64,000 nt of DNA. Source: Mycolicibacterium rhodesiae JS60 (GTDB lineage: Bacteria; Actinomycetota; Actinomycetes; Mycobacteriales; Mycobacteriaceae). The translations under genes and the position numbers were made by a program. This document shows, piece by piece, positions 39,711-48,513 of the stretch. Position 1 is the first letter of the stretch. Every line of letters begins with the position of its first letter. The stretch is taken from contig AGIQ01000001.1 of assembly GCA_000230935.2 (NCBI GenBank), forward strand, positions 1,798,001 through 1,862,000. Reading direction: 5' to 3'. Below the pieces are notes generated by a model. The model ran no database searches, was not told where the DNA came from, and saw nothing but the letters and a program-made list of their open reading frames with translations.

Positions 39711-39878
39711 ATGAGTACCTGGTTTTCCCGAGTGGCCCACCGGCTGGCGGCGTTGCTGGACGCCGATCACGGCCCGTGGAATCCGACAACGACCGGATGG
39801 GATGACGTCGACGCCGATGCCCGTCGGCTGCGTGGTGACCTCGACGCCCTGCGCGTCCGGTTCTCCGACCACCGGTGA
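39711..39878 (+). CDS. Small 55-residue protein between yczR and yczE
   Basis: A 55-residue soluble protein (MSTWFSRVAHRLAALLDADHG ... RRLRGDLDALRVRFSDHR) made of two likely amphipathic helices joined by a Pro/Trp-containing loop. An AAAGGA site precedes the ATG. Its stop overlaps the yczE start as GTGA, so the two are translationally coupled. I do not recognise a family; it may be a partner or leader for the YczE membrane protein. Confidence 0.65.
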   Translation: MSTWFSRVAHRLAALLDADHGPWNPTTTGWDDVDADARRLRGDLDALRVRFSDHR

Positions 39879-40588
39879 CGGCGACGCTGCGCGGAACCGC
39901 GCTGCTGATCGGACTGGCCTGCTACGGCTTCTCGATGGCCATGATGGTGCGGGCCGGTCTCGGCTTGGACCCGTGGGACGTCTTCCATCAGGGCCTGACG
40001 CTGCACACTCCGATGACCATCGGCGTGGCCTCGGCGGTGGTCGGTGTCGTCGTCCTGCTGCTGTGGATTCCGCTGCGGAACTCACCCGGCATCGGGACCC
40101 TCGCCAACGTCGTCGTCATCGCGATCACCGTCGACGCCGGCCTCGCGGTGCTCACCGCGCCCGGGTCGATGCCGGCCCGGATCGCCCTGATGCTGGGGGC
40201 GGTCCTGCTCAACGCCGTGGCCACCGTGTTGTATGTGGGCGCCGGGCTGGGGCCCGGGCCCCGTGACGGGTTGATGACGGGATTGGTTGCGCGGAGCGGT
40301 CTTTCGGTGCGGTTGGTGCGCACCGCGATCGAAGCGACGGTGCTGGGGGCGGGCTGGCTGCTCGGCGGCAGCGTCGGCGTCGGGACCGTCATCTACGCAT
40401 TCGGGATCGGACCGATGGTTCAGCTGGTGCTGAGGCTGACACCCGCGCCGATCCTGGCCGTCAGCGGCTGGGCGCACATCGTCGGACACACCCGAAATCG
40501 CAACGACCCAACACGTGCGGACGAAGACGAATACGGCACGATGGTGCAGTGCCCGACGCCGCCGACGAGGTCGACCCCGACCTGCTGA
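39875..40588 (+). CDS. yczE: YczE/YyaS/YitT-type membrane protein
   Basis: A 237-residue integral membrane protein with five likely helices. The family signatures ACYGFSMAMMVRAGLGLDPWDVFHQGL and GLGPGPRDGLMTGL, both Gly/Asp-rich loops between helices, are present. Its function is unknown, but the YczR-YczE pairing is conserved, pointing to transport or sensing of a compound detected by the MocR regulator. The hydrophilic C-terminus overlaps the ABC ATPase start by 40 bases. Confidence 0.85.
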   Translation: MTATLRGTALLIGLACYGFSMAMMVRAGLGLDPWDVFHQGLTLHTPMTIGVASAVVGVVVLLLWIPLRNSPGIGTLANVVVIAITVDAGLAVLTAPGSMPARIALMLGAVLLNAVATVLYVGAGLGPGPRDGLMTGLVARSGLSVRLVRTAIEATVLGAGWLLGGSVGVGTVIYAFGIGPMVQLVLRLTPAPILAVSGWAHIVGHTRNRNDPTRADEDEYGTMVQCPTPPTRSTPTC

Positions 40589-41388
40589 TCGACTTCCGCA
40601 GAGTTTCGCTGCGCCGCGGGGGGCAGGTCCTGGTCGGACCCGTCACCTGGCAGGTCGAACTCGACGAACGCTGGGTGGTGATCGGCCCCAACGGCGCCGG
40701 AAAGACCTCGCTGCTGCGTATCGCCGCGGCCATGGAACACCCGTCCTCCGGCACCGCCCACGTGCTCGGTGAGCGGCTCGGCCGCACCGACATGTCCGAG
40801 CTGCGCCAGCGGGTCGGGCTCAGCAGCTCGGCGCTGTCCCAGCGGGTGCCCGACGGCGAGGTGGTCCGCGATCTGGTCGTCTCGGCCGGCTACGCCGTGC
40901 TGGGCCGCTGGCGGGAGAGCTACGAGGACGTCGACTACGAGCGGGTGGTGGACACGCTGGAAAGCGTCGGGGCCGAGCATCTGGCCGAACGCACCTACGG
41001 CACCCTCTCGGAAGGCGAACGCAAACGGGTGCTGATCGCACGCTCGCTGATGACCGATCCCGAACTGCTGCTGCTCGACGAACCGGCGGCCGGGCTCGAT
41101 CTGGGCGGCCGCGAGGAGCTGGTGTCCCGGCTTGCCGATCTTGCCGCCGACGCCGACGCGCCGGCGCTGGTGCTGGTCACCCACCACGTCGAGGAGATCC
41201 CGCCCGGCTTCAGCCACTGCCTGATCCTGTCCGAGGGCCAGGTGGTGGCCGGTGGTTTGCTGCATGACACGCTGACATCGGAGAACCTGTCCACCGCGTT
41301 CGGGCAATCGATCGCGCTGGACAACATCGATGGCCGCTACTTCGCCCGGCGCGTGCGCAGTCGCGCGGCCCACAGGAGGCGATTGTGA
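40549..41388 (+). CDS. ABC transporter ATP-binding protein
   Basis: A 279-residue ATPase. Walker A is GPNGAGKTS, the signature is LSEGERKR, and Walker B is LLLLDEPAAGLDLG, followed by the switch His in THHVEEIP. No permease gene is adjacent, so it pairs with one elsewhere or has a non-transport role. It begins with GTG inside the end of yczE and its stop overlaps the Nudix start as GTGA, so this forms a transcriptional unit. It resembles Rv3041c. Confidence 0.92.
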   Translation: MPDAADEVDPDLLIDFRRVSLRRGGQVLVGPVTWQVELDERWVVIGPNGAGKTSLLRIAAAMEHPSSGTAHVLGERLGRTDMSELRQRVGLSSSALSQRVPDGEVVRDLVVSAGYAVLGRWRESYEDVDYERVVDTLESVGAEHLAERTYGTLSEGERKRVLIARSLMTDPELLLLDEPAAGLDLGGREELVSRLADLAADADAPALVLVTHHVEEIPPGFSHCLILSEGQVVAGGLLHDTLTSENLSTAFGQSIALDNIDGRYFARRVRSRAAHRRRL

Positions 41389-42212
41389 GCGACGACAAAC
41401 CCGAACCGCTGCCGATCCGACCGGCGGCGACGGTGATGTTGATCCGGGATACGCCAGAGGACGGTGTCGAGGTCTTTCTCATGCGCCGGCATCGCGCGAT
41501 GGAGTTCGCCGGTGGGGTGATGGTATTTCCCGGCGGCGGGGTGGACGATCGCGACCGCAACTCCGACATCGCCTGGTTCGGGCCCGGCCCCGACTGGTGG
41601 GCCCAGCGGTTCGGTATCTCCGAGGACCTCGCCGAGGCGCTGGTGTGCGCCGCCGCGCGCGAAACGTTCGAGGAGTCCGGCGTGTTGTTCGCCGGACCTG
41701 CCGACGACCCCGACGGCATCGTCGCGGATGCGTCGGTCTACGCCGAGGTTCGCGCGGCACTGGTCGACCGCAGCCTGTCGTTCTCGGAATTCCTGCACCG
41801 GGAGAACCTGGTGCTGCGGGCCGACCTGCTGCGGCCGTGGGCCAACTGGGTCACCCCCGAAGAGGAGCGCACCCGCCGCTACGACACGTACTTCTTCGTC
41901 GGCGCCCTCCCCGACGGTCAGCGCGCCGACGGCCACAACACCGAATCCGAGCAGGCGGCATGGACCAGCCCCAAAGCGGCGCTGGAGGATTTCGCCGAGG
42001 CCCGCTCATTCCTGTTGCCGCCGACCTGGACCCAGCTGGACTCGCTGGCCGGGCGGACTGTCGGTGAGGTGCTGGCGCTGGACCGCCAGATCGTGGCGAT
42101 GCAGGCCAAATCTGCTGTCCGCGACGGAAATTGGGAAATCGAGTTCTTCAACAGCGAGCGGTACAACGAGGCTCGAAACCGACGTGCGCCGCAGGGCTAC
42201 GGCGGGGACTGA
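41385..42212 (+). CDS. Nudix hydrolase
   Basis: A 275-residue Nudix protein. The box is recognisable as GGGVDDRD followed, after a ~40-residue insertion, by [15 protein letters not shown], the REx2EExG catalytic helix. The long insertion between the two halves of the box is typical of the NUDT7/NUDT19-like subgroup that cleaves CoA and acyl-CoA. That fits its position directly before a crotonase gene. It is Rv3040c-like. The GTG start overlaps the ABC ATPase stop by four bases. Confidence 0.9.
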   Translation: MSDDKPEPLPIRPAATVMLIRDTPEDGVEVFLMRRHRAMEFAGGVMVFPGGGVDDRDRNSDIAWFGPGPDWWAQRFGISEDLAEALVCAAARETFEESGVLFAGPADDPDGIVADASVYAEVRAALVDRSLSFSEFLHRENLVLRADLLRPWANWVTPEEERTRRYDTYFFVGALPDGQRADGHNTESEQAAWTSPKAALEDFAEARSFLLPPTWTQLDSLAGRTVGEVLALDRQIVAMQAKSAVRDGNWEIEFFNSERYNEARNRRAPQGYGGD

Positions 42213-42213
42213 C

Positions 42214-42927
42214 GTGCGCGAGTTCGTCAGCATCCACGTCGGCGAGCAGCACCCCGGCGTCGGCGTGCTGCTGGTGTCCCGGCCGCCGACCAATGCGCTG
42301 ACCCGGCAGACCTACCGGGAGCTGATCTCGGCAACCGCCGAGCTGGCCGAGCGCGCCGACATCACCACCGTCATCCTGTTCGGCGGCCACGAGATCTTCT
42401 CCGTGGGCGACGACGTCCCCGAACTGCGCACGCTGAACCGCGCCGAAGCCGAGGCCGCCGACCTGCTGCGCCGCGAGGCGATCGATGCGGTCGCCGCGAT
42501 CCCCAAGCCGACGGTGGCCGCGATCACCGGCTACGCCCTGGGCGCCGGACTGAGCTTGGCACTGGCCGCCGACTGGCGGGTCAGCGGCGACAACGTCAAG
42601 CTCGGCGCCACCGAGATCCTGGCCGGCCTGGTCCCCGGTGGGGGCGGCGCGCAGCGGCTGGCCCGAGTGATCGGCCCGGCCCGGGCCAAGGACCTGGCCT
42701 TCAGCGGTCGGTTCGTCGACGCCAAGGAATCGCTGGTGATCGGGCTGATCGACGAGATGGTGGCCCCCGACCACGTCTTCGACGCCGCCGCGGTGTGGAC
42801 GGGCCGGTTCGTCGACGCCGCCCCGAGCGCGCTGGCCGGCGCCAAGGCGTTGATCGACGGCGGGCTCGATGCCGGTGAGCAGGCGCAACGCTACGGTCAG
42901 GTCTTCGCCGCCGGCGATGGCAGTTAG
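42214..42927 (+). CDS. echA17: Enoyl-CoA hydratase/isomerase family protein (EchA17-like)
   Basis: A 237-residue crotonase. The oxyanion-hole segment [15 protein letters not shown] and the [19 protein letters not shown] motif with the first catalytic Glu are present. The second catalytic Glu of classical hydratases aligns with Asp in [10 protein letters not shown], so the hydratase activity may be altered. The GTG at 42214 is one base after the Nudix stop. It probably acts in fatty-acid beta-oxidation. Confidence 0.88.
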   Translation: MREFVSIHVGEQHPGVGVLLVSRPPTNALTRQTYRELISATAELAERADITTVILFGGHEIFSVGDDVPELRTLNRAEAEAADLLRREAIDAVAAIPKPTVAAITGYALGAGLSLALAADWRVSGDNVKLGATEILAGLVPGGGGAQRLARVIGPARAKDLAFSGRFVDAKESLVIGLIDEMVAPDHVFDAAAVWTGRFVDAAPSALAGAKALIDGGLDAGEQAQRYGQVFAAGDGS

Positions 42928-42936
42928 GCTGCCCTG

Positions 42937-43905
42937 ATGACCACGATCGACCCCGCTCCGCAACCGCACGCCACGGCCGAACAGGTCGAGGCCGCGCTGA
43001 AGGACAGCAAGCTGGCCCAGATTCTGTACCACGACTGGGAGGCCGAGAGCTACGACGACAAGTGGTCGATCTCCTACGACAAGCGCTGCGTGGACTACGC
43101 CCGCAATCTCTTCGATGCCACCGTGCCGCCCGAGGAACTGCGTGAGCTGCCCTACGACCGTGCGCTGGAGCTCGGCTGCGGCAGCGGCTTCTTTCTGCTC
43201 AACCTGATCCAGGCCGGAGTGGCCCGGCGCGGTTCGGTCACCGACCTGTCGCCGGGCATGGTCAAGGTCGCGACCCGCAACGGCGAGAACCTGGGCCTGG
43301 ACATCGACGGTCGGGTCGCCGACGCCGAAGGCGTTCCCTACGAGGACGACACCTTCGACCTGGTCGTCGGTCACGCTGTCCTGCACCACATTCCCGACGT
43401 CGAGAAGTCGCTGCGCGAGGTCGTCCGGGTGCTCAAGCCGGGCGGGCGATTCGTGTTCGCCGGCGAGCCGACGACGGTGGGCAACCGGTACGCGCGTGAA
43501 TTGTCGACGCTGACCTGGCGGGTGGCGACCAACGTCACCAAGCTGCCCGGCCTGGACGGCTGGCGGCGGCCGCAGGCCGAACTCGACGAGTCGTCGCGCG
43601 CCGCGGCGCTGGAGGCGGTCGTCGACCTGCACACCTTCGACCCCGACGACCTCGAGCGGATGGCCCGCAGCGCCGGGGCCGTCGACGTGTCGACCACGAC
43701 GACGGAGTTCACCGCCGCGATGCTGGGCTGGCCGCTGCGCACCTTCGAGGCCGCCGTGCCGCCCGGCAAACTGGGCTGGGGCTATGCCAAGTTCGCGTTC
43801 ACCAGCTGGATCGGCCTGAGCTGGGTCGACGACAACGTCTGGCGCCGCGTGGTGCCCAAGGGCTGGTACTACAACGTCATGATCACCGGGATCAAACCGT
43901 CCTGA
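42937..43905 (+). CDS. Class I SAM-dependent methyltransferase (Rv3038c-like)
   Basis: A 322-residue methyltransferase. The SAM-binding motif I is ALELGCGSGFFLLNL, with the acidic motif II near VTDLSPGMV, FDLVVGHAVLHHIPDVE and the post-motif LKPGGRFVFAGEP. The substrate is unknown. It starts nine bases after the crotonase stop, and its own stop overlaps the next methyltransferase gene. The neighbourhood includes genes linked to methylglucose lipopolysaccharide, so a role in polysaccharide methylation is possible but not shown. Confidence 0.9.
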   Translation: MTTIDPAPQPHATAEQVEAALKDSKLAQILYHDWEAESYDDKWSISYDKRCVDYARNLFDATVPPEELRELPYDRALELGCGSGFFLLNLIQAGVARRGSVTDLSPGMVKVATRNGENLGLDIDGRVADAEGVPYEDDTFDLVVGHAVLHHIPDVEKSLREVVRVLKPGGRFVFAGEPTTVGNRYARELSTLTWRVATNVTKLPGLDGWRRPQAELDESSRAAALEAVVDLHTFDPDDLERMARSAGAVDVSTTTTEFTAAMLGWPLRTFEAAVPPGKLGWGYAKFAFTSWIGLSWVDDNVWRRVVPKGWYYNVMITGIKPS

Positions 43906-45083
43906 CGTTCGGGCGCGACGATGTCACCTACCTCGGCAGCGACGCCGGTGCGGCGGCGCTGGCCGAGGTTGCCCGCTACCCCCTGACCGACGCCAGCCGG
44001 CTGCAAGATGTCGCCGCCGTCCGCGCCCGGTTCGGCGAGCGTTCTGTTGCCCTGATCGAGACCACCCTGCTGCGCCGCAAGGCCGTCGCCAAGCTCGGCG
44101 AGCTGGCTGAGGTGTCCGGGTGGCTGTTCACCGACGACGCGCTGCAGCAGGCGACCGCCGCGCCCGTCGCCCGGCACCGGGCCGTCCGGCTGGCCGGTGC
44201 GTCGGTGCACGACGCGACCTGTTCGATCGGTACCGAGCTGGCCGCTCTGCGTTCGACGGTGGCGGTGCTCGTCGGCAGCGATATCGACGAAGTCCGGCTT
44301 GCCATGGCCCGCCATAACGTGCCCGACGTGGCGCTGTGCCGTGCCGACGCGCTGTACCCGGTCACCAGGGACACCGTCGTCCTGCTCGACCCGGCGCGCC
44401 GATCGGGCGGACGGCGCCGCTTCGACCCGAGCGCCTACGTCCCGCCGCTGGACGGCCTGCTCGACGCCTATCGCGGACGCGCCACCGTCGTGAAATGCGC
44501 GCCCGGAATCGATTTCGACGCTGTCCGGCAGTTGGGCTTCGACGGTGAGATCGAGGTGACGTCGGCCGGCGGCTCGGTGCGAGAGGCCTGCCTGTGGTCG
44601 GCCGAGTTGGCCACGCCGGGAGTGCACCGCCGAGCCTGTGTGCTCGACCGCGACGAGGTGGTCACCGACGCGGATCCCGACGACTGCCTCGTGGGCCCGG
44701 CCGGCCGGTGGATCATCGACCCCGATGGGGCGATCGTGCGGGCCGGGTTGGTGCGGCACTACGCCGCGCGGCATGGACTGTGGCAGCTCGATCCCGACAT
44801 CGCCTATCTCAGTGGCGATCACGTGCCCGCCGGCGTCCGCGGTTTCGAAGTGCTCGACGAACTGCCGCTGCGCGAGAAGGTCCTGCGTCACGCACTCGCT
44901 CACCACGACTGCGGTCAGCTGGAGATCCTGGTGCGCGGTGTGGACGTCGACCCCGATGCGTTGCGGCGGCGGCTGAGGCCCGCGGGGAACACCGCGATAT
45001 CACTGGTGATCACCCGAATCGGCTCCGGCGCAGGCGAACGCACTGCCGCCTTCCTGTGCCGACCGTCCGCCGCAGCCGGATAG
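43902..45083 (+). CDS. SAM-dependent methyltransferase with THUMP-like C-terminus, probable CTG start
   Basis: A 393-residue protein. The methyltransferase core has HDATCSIGTELAALR (motif I), VGSDIDEVRLAMARHNV and VVLLDPARRSGGRRRF with the Asp-Pro catalytic loop; the C-terminus (ADPDDCLVGPAGRWIIDPDGAIVRAGLVR) is THUMP-like. The first ATG/GTG/TTG start in frame is only at 44112, but about 70 residues upstream are clearly coding and conserved in style (TFGRDDVTYLGSDAG; ETTLLRRKAVAKLG). A CTG at 43902 overlaps the preceding TGA stop as CTGA, the same geometry as GTGA/ATGA overlaps elsewhere here, so CTG is the best start. It is Rv3037c-like. Confidence 0.85.
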   Translation: MTFGRDDVTYLGSDAGAAALAEVARYPLTDASRLQDVAAVRARFGERSVALIETTLLRRKAVAKLGELAEVSGWLFTDDALQQATAAPVARHRAVRLAGASVHDATCSIGTELAALRSTVAVLVGSDIDEVRLAMARHNVPDVALCRADALYPVTRDTVVLLDPARRSGGRRRFDPSAYVPPLDGLLDAYRGRATVVKCAPGIDFDAVRQLGFDGEIEVTSAGGSVREACLWSAELATPGVHRRACVLDRDEVVTDADPDDCLVGPAGRWIIDPDGAIVRAGLVRHYAARHGLWQLDPDIAYLSGDHVPAGVRGFEVLDELPLREKVLRHALAHHDCGQLEILVRGVDVDPDALRRRLRPAGNTAISLVITRIGSGAGERTAAFLCRPSAAAG

Positions 45084-45143
45084 CGCGGGTACGCTGGCGT
45101 CGACGGCTACGGTGCCGTCGCACAGCGCGAGGACGATCGGCGA

Positions 45144-45833
45144 ATGCGCATTCTCACCTTGACAGCTCTGGCCGTGGGCGTTCTGCTGGGCGAGCAGACC
45201 ATGGCCGTCTCCAGCGCCGCGACCGACTGCGCGGCGCTCGGCGGAGCGGTCGAGGCGGACAACATCTGCCATGTGCACAGCACCGGACCGAGCTACACCA
45301 TGGATTTGCGGTTCCCCACCAACTACGCCGACGAGCAGGCCGTGCTTGACTACCTGGCGCAGAACCGCGACGGATTCACCAACGTCGCCCAGACGCCGGC
45401 CGCGCGAAATGCGCCGTACGAAATGGACGTCACCACACAATCATTCACGTCCGGACCGCCCACCGGCGGCACCCAGAGTGTAGTGCTCAAACTCTTCCAG
45501 GATGTCGGTGGCGCGCACCCGACGACCTGGTACAAATCGTTCACCTACGATGTGGCGCACCGCAAACCGGTCACCTTCGACACCCTCTTCGCCGCAGAGG
45601 CCAATGCCGTCAACGCGATATTCCCCATCGTGCAACGGGATCTGGAGCGTCAGACCGGTCTGACCGGTGTCATTGCCACCAGCGACGGGCTCGACCCGTC
45701 GCACTATCAGAACTTCGCTGTCACCAATGACGCGGTGATCTTCTTCTTCAGCCAGGGCGAGTTGCTGCCGTCGGATGCCGGCGCCACATCGGCCTCGGTA
45801 CCGCGGACGGCGCTGCCCCCGCTGGCCGTGTGA
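45144..45833 (+). CDS. Secreted DUF3298/TB22.2-like protein
   Basis: A 229-residue exported protein with a signal peptide (MRILTLTALAVGVLLGEQTMAVSSAA, cleavage near residue 26). The body has the RsiV/DUF3298 arrangement: a strand-rich first half with paired Cys (ATDCAALGG, NICHVH) and the segment WYKSFTYDVAHRKPVTFDTLF. It matches the M. tuberculosis secreted antigen TB22.2 (Rv3036c), for which esterase activity has been reported. It acts outside the membrane. Confidence 0.88.
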   Translation: MRILTLTALAVGVLLGEQTMAVSSAATDCAALGGAVEADNICHVHSTGPSYTMDLRFPTNYADEQAVLDYLAQNRDGFTNVAQTPAARNAPYEMDVTTQSFTSGPPTGGTQSVVLKLFQDVGGAHPTTWYKSFTYDVAHRKPVTFDTLFAAEANAVNAIFPIVQRDLERQTGLTGVIATSDGLDPSHYQNFAVTNDAVIFFFSQGELLPSDAGATSASVPRTALPPLAV

Positions 45834-45838
45834 TCCCT

Positions 45839-45862
45839 GCCCGGCTTACTGGCGGGCCGGGC
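45839..45862. terminator. Hairpin between convergent genes
   Basis: GCCCGGC (45839-45845) pairs with GCCGGGC (45856-45862) around a 10-base loop. It starts five bases after the TB22.2-like stop and overlaps the end of the oxidoreductase gene. It is the only candidate terminator for these two convergent transcripts. Confidence 0.5.
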
Positions 45863-47270
45863 GAAGTCGGCTCGCCAGTTGATGTTTGCTCACCCAGGCT
45901 TGGGCAGCCATCTGTATGGCATCCCAGGGTGAGCCAAGCGGCGGGGTGTATGCGAGGTCAAGCTCGCTGAGCGCATCGACGGTCATCGTGTGGAATAGGG
46001 CGGTCGCGTAGGTGTCGACGCGTTTGGATACTTCGGCGCTGCGGTGGCCAATGAGTTGGGCGCCGAGTAGTTGGCCGGTGGTGTGGTCGCCGGTGATGCG
46101 AATGTGGATGGGCGAGGCGCCGGGGTAGTAAGCCTTGTGGTCGTCAGGTGTAGCAGTGGTGCTGACTGGTATCCAATCGCGTTGTACTGCTCTGGCTTCG
46201 TGTTCGCGGAGGCCGGTGCGGGCGGCGACTAGATCAAAGACTTTGACGACTTGGGTGCCGAGGCTACCTGCATAACGAGCGTCGCCGCCGATGGCGTTTT
46301 CGCCTGCGACTCGGCCCTGCTTGTGCGCGGTGGTGCCCAGCGGCAGCCAGGTCAGGCCGAGCAGTCGGTGGTGCGTGTGCACGCAGTCTCCGGCGGCGAA
46401 GACATCCGCCAGGTTGGTGCGCATGGTGTCATCGACTGCGATGGCCCCTTTCGCGCCGAGCTCGGCTCCAGCGTCGCTGGCCAGTTCCGTATCGGGTCGT
46501 ACGCCGACGACGACGAGGACGAAATCAACAGTGCGGCGCAAAAGTTCTCCGTCATGCTCAGCTGTGACCGTTATGGCTCCGCTGTCGGTGCGGCTGATGG
46601 CGGTCACAGCGGTGTTGGTCAGCACTTCAACACCGTTGCGTTCGAGTTCGCCGCGGACCAGCCAGCCGAGTTCGGGGTCGACGGTCGGTAGCACTTCGGG
46701 CAGGGCTTCGACCTGGGTCACGGCGATGCCGCGGATGGTGAGCGCTTCGGCCATCTCCAGACCGATGTACCCGGCGCCGATGATGACCGCGGTGGCCGGA
46801 TTGCGTTGCTGCAGTGAGTCCATGACAGCGAAGGTGTCACCCATGGAATGCAGCAGGTGCACGCCATCCTCGGCGTCCAGGGCATCGGGTCCGCTCAGTC
46901 CGGTGATAGGTGGCCGGGCGCTGACGGCGCCCGTCCCGACCACCAGGGCGTCATAAGCCAGCTGGTCGGGCCGCCCGTCCGGGCTGAGGACATCGAGGGT
47001 GTGTTCATCAACATTGATCCGAGTCGCGCGCGTGTCGGTCAGTACGCGCATGCCGGTCGCGGCCAGATCCGCTGCGGTGCGGTGAGCGAGGTTGGTCCAG
47101 TGGGTGACCTCGCCTGAGACGTAGTAGGGGATACCGCAGATGGAGAAGTTGGGGTATGCGTCGGCCACCACGACGGTGACCTCAGTGGTGGGGTCGAGTT
47201 CGCGGATGCGCAGGGCCGCACTGATGCCGGCGTCGCTGCCGCCGACCGCGATGATATGGCGAGACGCCAT
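45846..47270 (-). CDS. FAD-dependent pyridine nucleotide-disulfide oxidoreductase (CoA-disulfide-reductase-like)
   Basis: A 474-residue flavoenzyme. Motifs are HIIAVGGSDAGISAALRIREL (FAD), a single redox Cys in PNFSICGIPYY, AVIIGAGYIGLEMAEAL (NAD(P)H) and NLADVFAAGDCVHTHH. One active-site Cys rather than CxxC places it with CoA-disulfide reductase, NADH oxidase and peroxidase enzymes. It is the last gene of an arsR-aquaporin-oxidoreductase operon; a GAGGAG lies before the ATG. It might regenerate thiols used in arsenate reduction, or handle organoarsenicals; both are inferences from context. Confidence 0.87.
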   Translation of the reverse strand: MASRHIIAVGGSDAGISAALRIRELDPTTEVTVVVADAYPNFSICGIPYYVSGEVTHWTNLAHRTAADLAATGMRVLTDTRATRINVDEHTLDVLSPDGRPDQLAYDALVVGTGAVSARPPITGLSGPDALDAEDGVHLLHSMGDTFAVMDSLQQRNPATAVIIGAGYIGLEMAEALTIRGIAVTQVEALPEVLPTVDPELGWLVRGELERNGVEVLTNTAVTAISRTDSGAITVTAEHDGELLRRTVDFVLVVVGVRPDTELASDAGAELGAKGAIAVDDTMRTNLADVFAAGDCVHTHHRLLGLTWLPLGTTAHKQGRVAGENAIGGDARYAGSLGTQVVKVFDLVAARTGLREHEARAVQRDWIPVSTTATPDDHKAYYPGASPIHIRITGDHTTGQLLGAQLIGHRSAEVSKRVDTYATALFHTMTVDALSELDLAYTPPLGSPWDAIQMAAQAWVSKHQLASRLRPARQ

Positions 47271-47303
47271 GACGGGGCTCCTCGAAACTGGGGTTGGTGT
47301 GGG

Positions 47304-48053
47304 TCAGACGGAGTCGCGGGGGTGGCTGTCGGCGTGGCGGTGGGGAACGACGACGTCGTCGGCGTCGGCGGCAATGTCGGGGTACAGCGTGGCGATGAGC
47401 GCCAGACCGATGAGGGCCCCGACGATTTGGGCGATGATGAACCCTGGCGCTGAGCTGGGTGCGATACCGGCGAACGTGTCCGAGAAGATCCGGCCGATGG
47501 TCACGGCGGGGTTGGCGAACGACGTCGAGCTGGTAAACCAGTAGGCGGCGCCGATGTAGGCGCCGACGGCGGCGGCGGACATTCCGGCGCGGCCAGTGCG
47601 GGCCAGCGCGAAGATCAGCGCGATGAGGCCTGCCGTGGCGACGACTTCGCCGACGAGGTGTCCGGTGGTGATGCGGTCCTTGGTCGCGATCTCGAAGACC
47701 CGACGGTCGAACATCAGGTTGGCCAGCCAGGACCCACAGATTGCGCCCGCGATTTGGACAGCGCTGTAGGCGACGGCGTCGCGGGTGCTGATGCCGGTGC
47801 CGGCCCTGCGCCCCAGGAGCCAGTCGGACGCGGTGACCACCGGGTTGAAGTGAGCACCGGAGACCGGTCCGAACAGCAGGATCAGGACCGCCAGTCCGAA
47901 GACGGTGGCTGTCGAATTCTCCAGGAGCTGCAGCCCCACATCGTCCGGGGACAGCTGCGCGGCGGCGATGCCGGAGCCCACCACGACGGTGACCAGCAGT
48001 GCGCTGCCGACGAATTCGGCCACGAGCCGGCGAAGTAGGCCGATGGTTTCCAT
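47304..48053 (-). CDS. Aquaporin/MIP-family channel (arsenic-associated)
   Basis: A 249-residue six-helix major intrinsic protein. The two half-helix pore motifs are HFNPVVTAS (an NPV variant) and FANPAVTIGR (canonical NPA with the selectivity-filter Arg). Aquaglyceroporins pass uncharged As(OH)3, and in some ars operons (AqpS of Sinorhizobium) such a channel replaces the pump by letting arsenite leak out after arsenate reduction. The ATG shares its A with the arsR stop (TGATG), so the two are translationally coupled. Confidence 0.88.
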   Translation of the reverse strand: METIGLLRRLVAEFVGSALLVTVVVGSGIAAAQLSPDDVGLQLLENSTATVFGLAVLILLFGPVSGAHFNPVVTASDWLLGRRAGTGISTRDAVAYSAVQIAGAICGSWLANLMFDRRVFEIATKDRITTGHLVGEVVATAGLIALIFALARTGRAGMSAAAVGAYIGAAYWFTSSTSFANPAVTIGRIFSDTFAGIAPSSAPGFIIAQIVGALIGLALIATLYPDIAADADDVVVPHRHADSHPRDSV

Positions 48054-48409
48054 CAGCCAACCCCGATCAAATCGTCCATGCCGAGCACGGTTGAAAGCTG
48101 TTGCAGTGCTTCGGGAATCACTCGGTAGTACACCCACGAGCCACGCCGTTCGCTGTCGATGAGTCCGGCAGTTCGTAGCACCTTGAGGTGGTGGGAGATC
48201 GTGGGCTGGCCCACCGCGATACCTTCGGAGATTTCGCAGACGCACGCCTCGCCGCCGATATGGCTGGCGATAATGCTGAGCAGCCGCAGGCGAACCGGAT
48301 CGGAGAGCGCTTTGAGCATCCCCGCCAGCTCTGCTGCGGCCGCAACGCTGAGCGGCTCTCGCACCAGGGGAACGATCTCGCAGCACCCGGGCTCGGATGA
48401 CTTCGACAC
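48053..48409 (-). CDS. arsR: ArsR-family arsenite repressor 1
   Basis: A 118-residue winged-helix repressor. The metal site in the recognition region is GEACVCEIS, the classic arsenite-binding CVC pair, with an extra GCCE near the N-terminus; the recognition helix is QPTISHHLKVLRTAGL. The GTG start lies two bases from the operator, so the transcript is probably leaderless. It controls the aquaporin and oxidoreductase genes downstream. Confidence 0.9.
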   Translation of the reverse strand: MSKSSEPGCCEIVPLVREPLSVAAAAELAGMLKALSDPVRLRLLSIIASHIGGEACVCEISEGIAVGQPTISHHLKVLRTAGLIDSERRGSWVYYRVIPEALQQLSTVLGMDDLIGVG

Positions 48410-48410
48410 C

Positions 48411-48433
48411 TATCGATATTGACAGTTATCGAA
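48411..48433. promoter_or_regulatory. ArsR operator 1
   Basis: TCGATA (48413-48418) and TATCGA (48427-48432) form a perfect inverted repeat with an eight-base spacer immediately upstream of the ArsR1 start. This is a typical ArsR 12-2-12-like operator region. Confidence 0.6.
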
Positions 48434-48466
48434 TCAAGCCACAAGGAAACAGCGCGTGAACGAATT

Positions 48467-48501
48467 CCCGGGGACCAGCTGGCGCGCCGCCGGTCCCCGG
48501 G
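48467..48501 (-). terminator. Terminator after arsI
   Basis: CCCGGGGACC (48467-48476) pairs exactly with GGTCCCCGGG (48492-48501) over 10 bp, 13 bases after the arsI stop. It isolates arsI from the arsR1 promoter. Confidence 0.65.
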
Positions 48502-48513
48502 TTTGTGCGGGGC

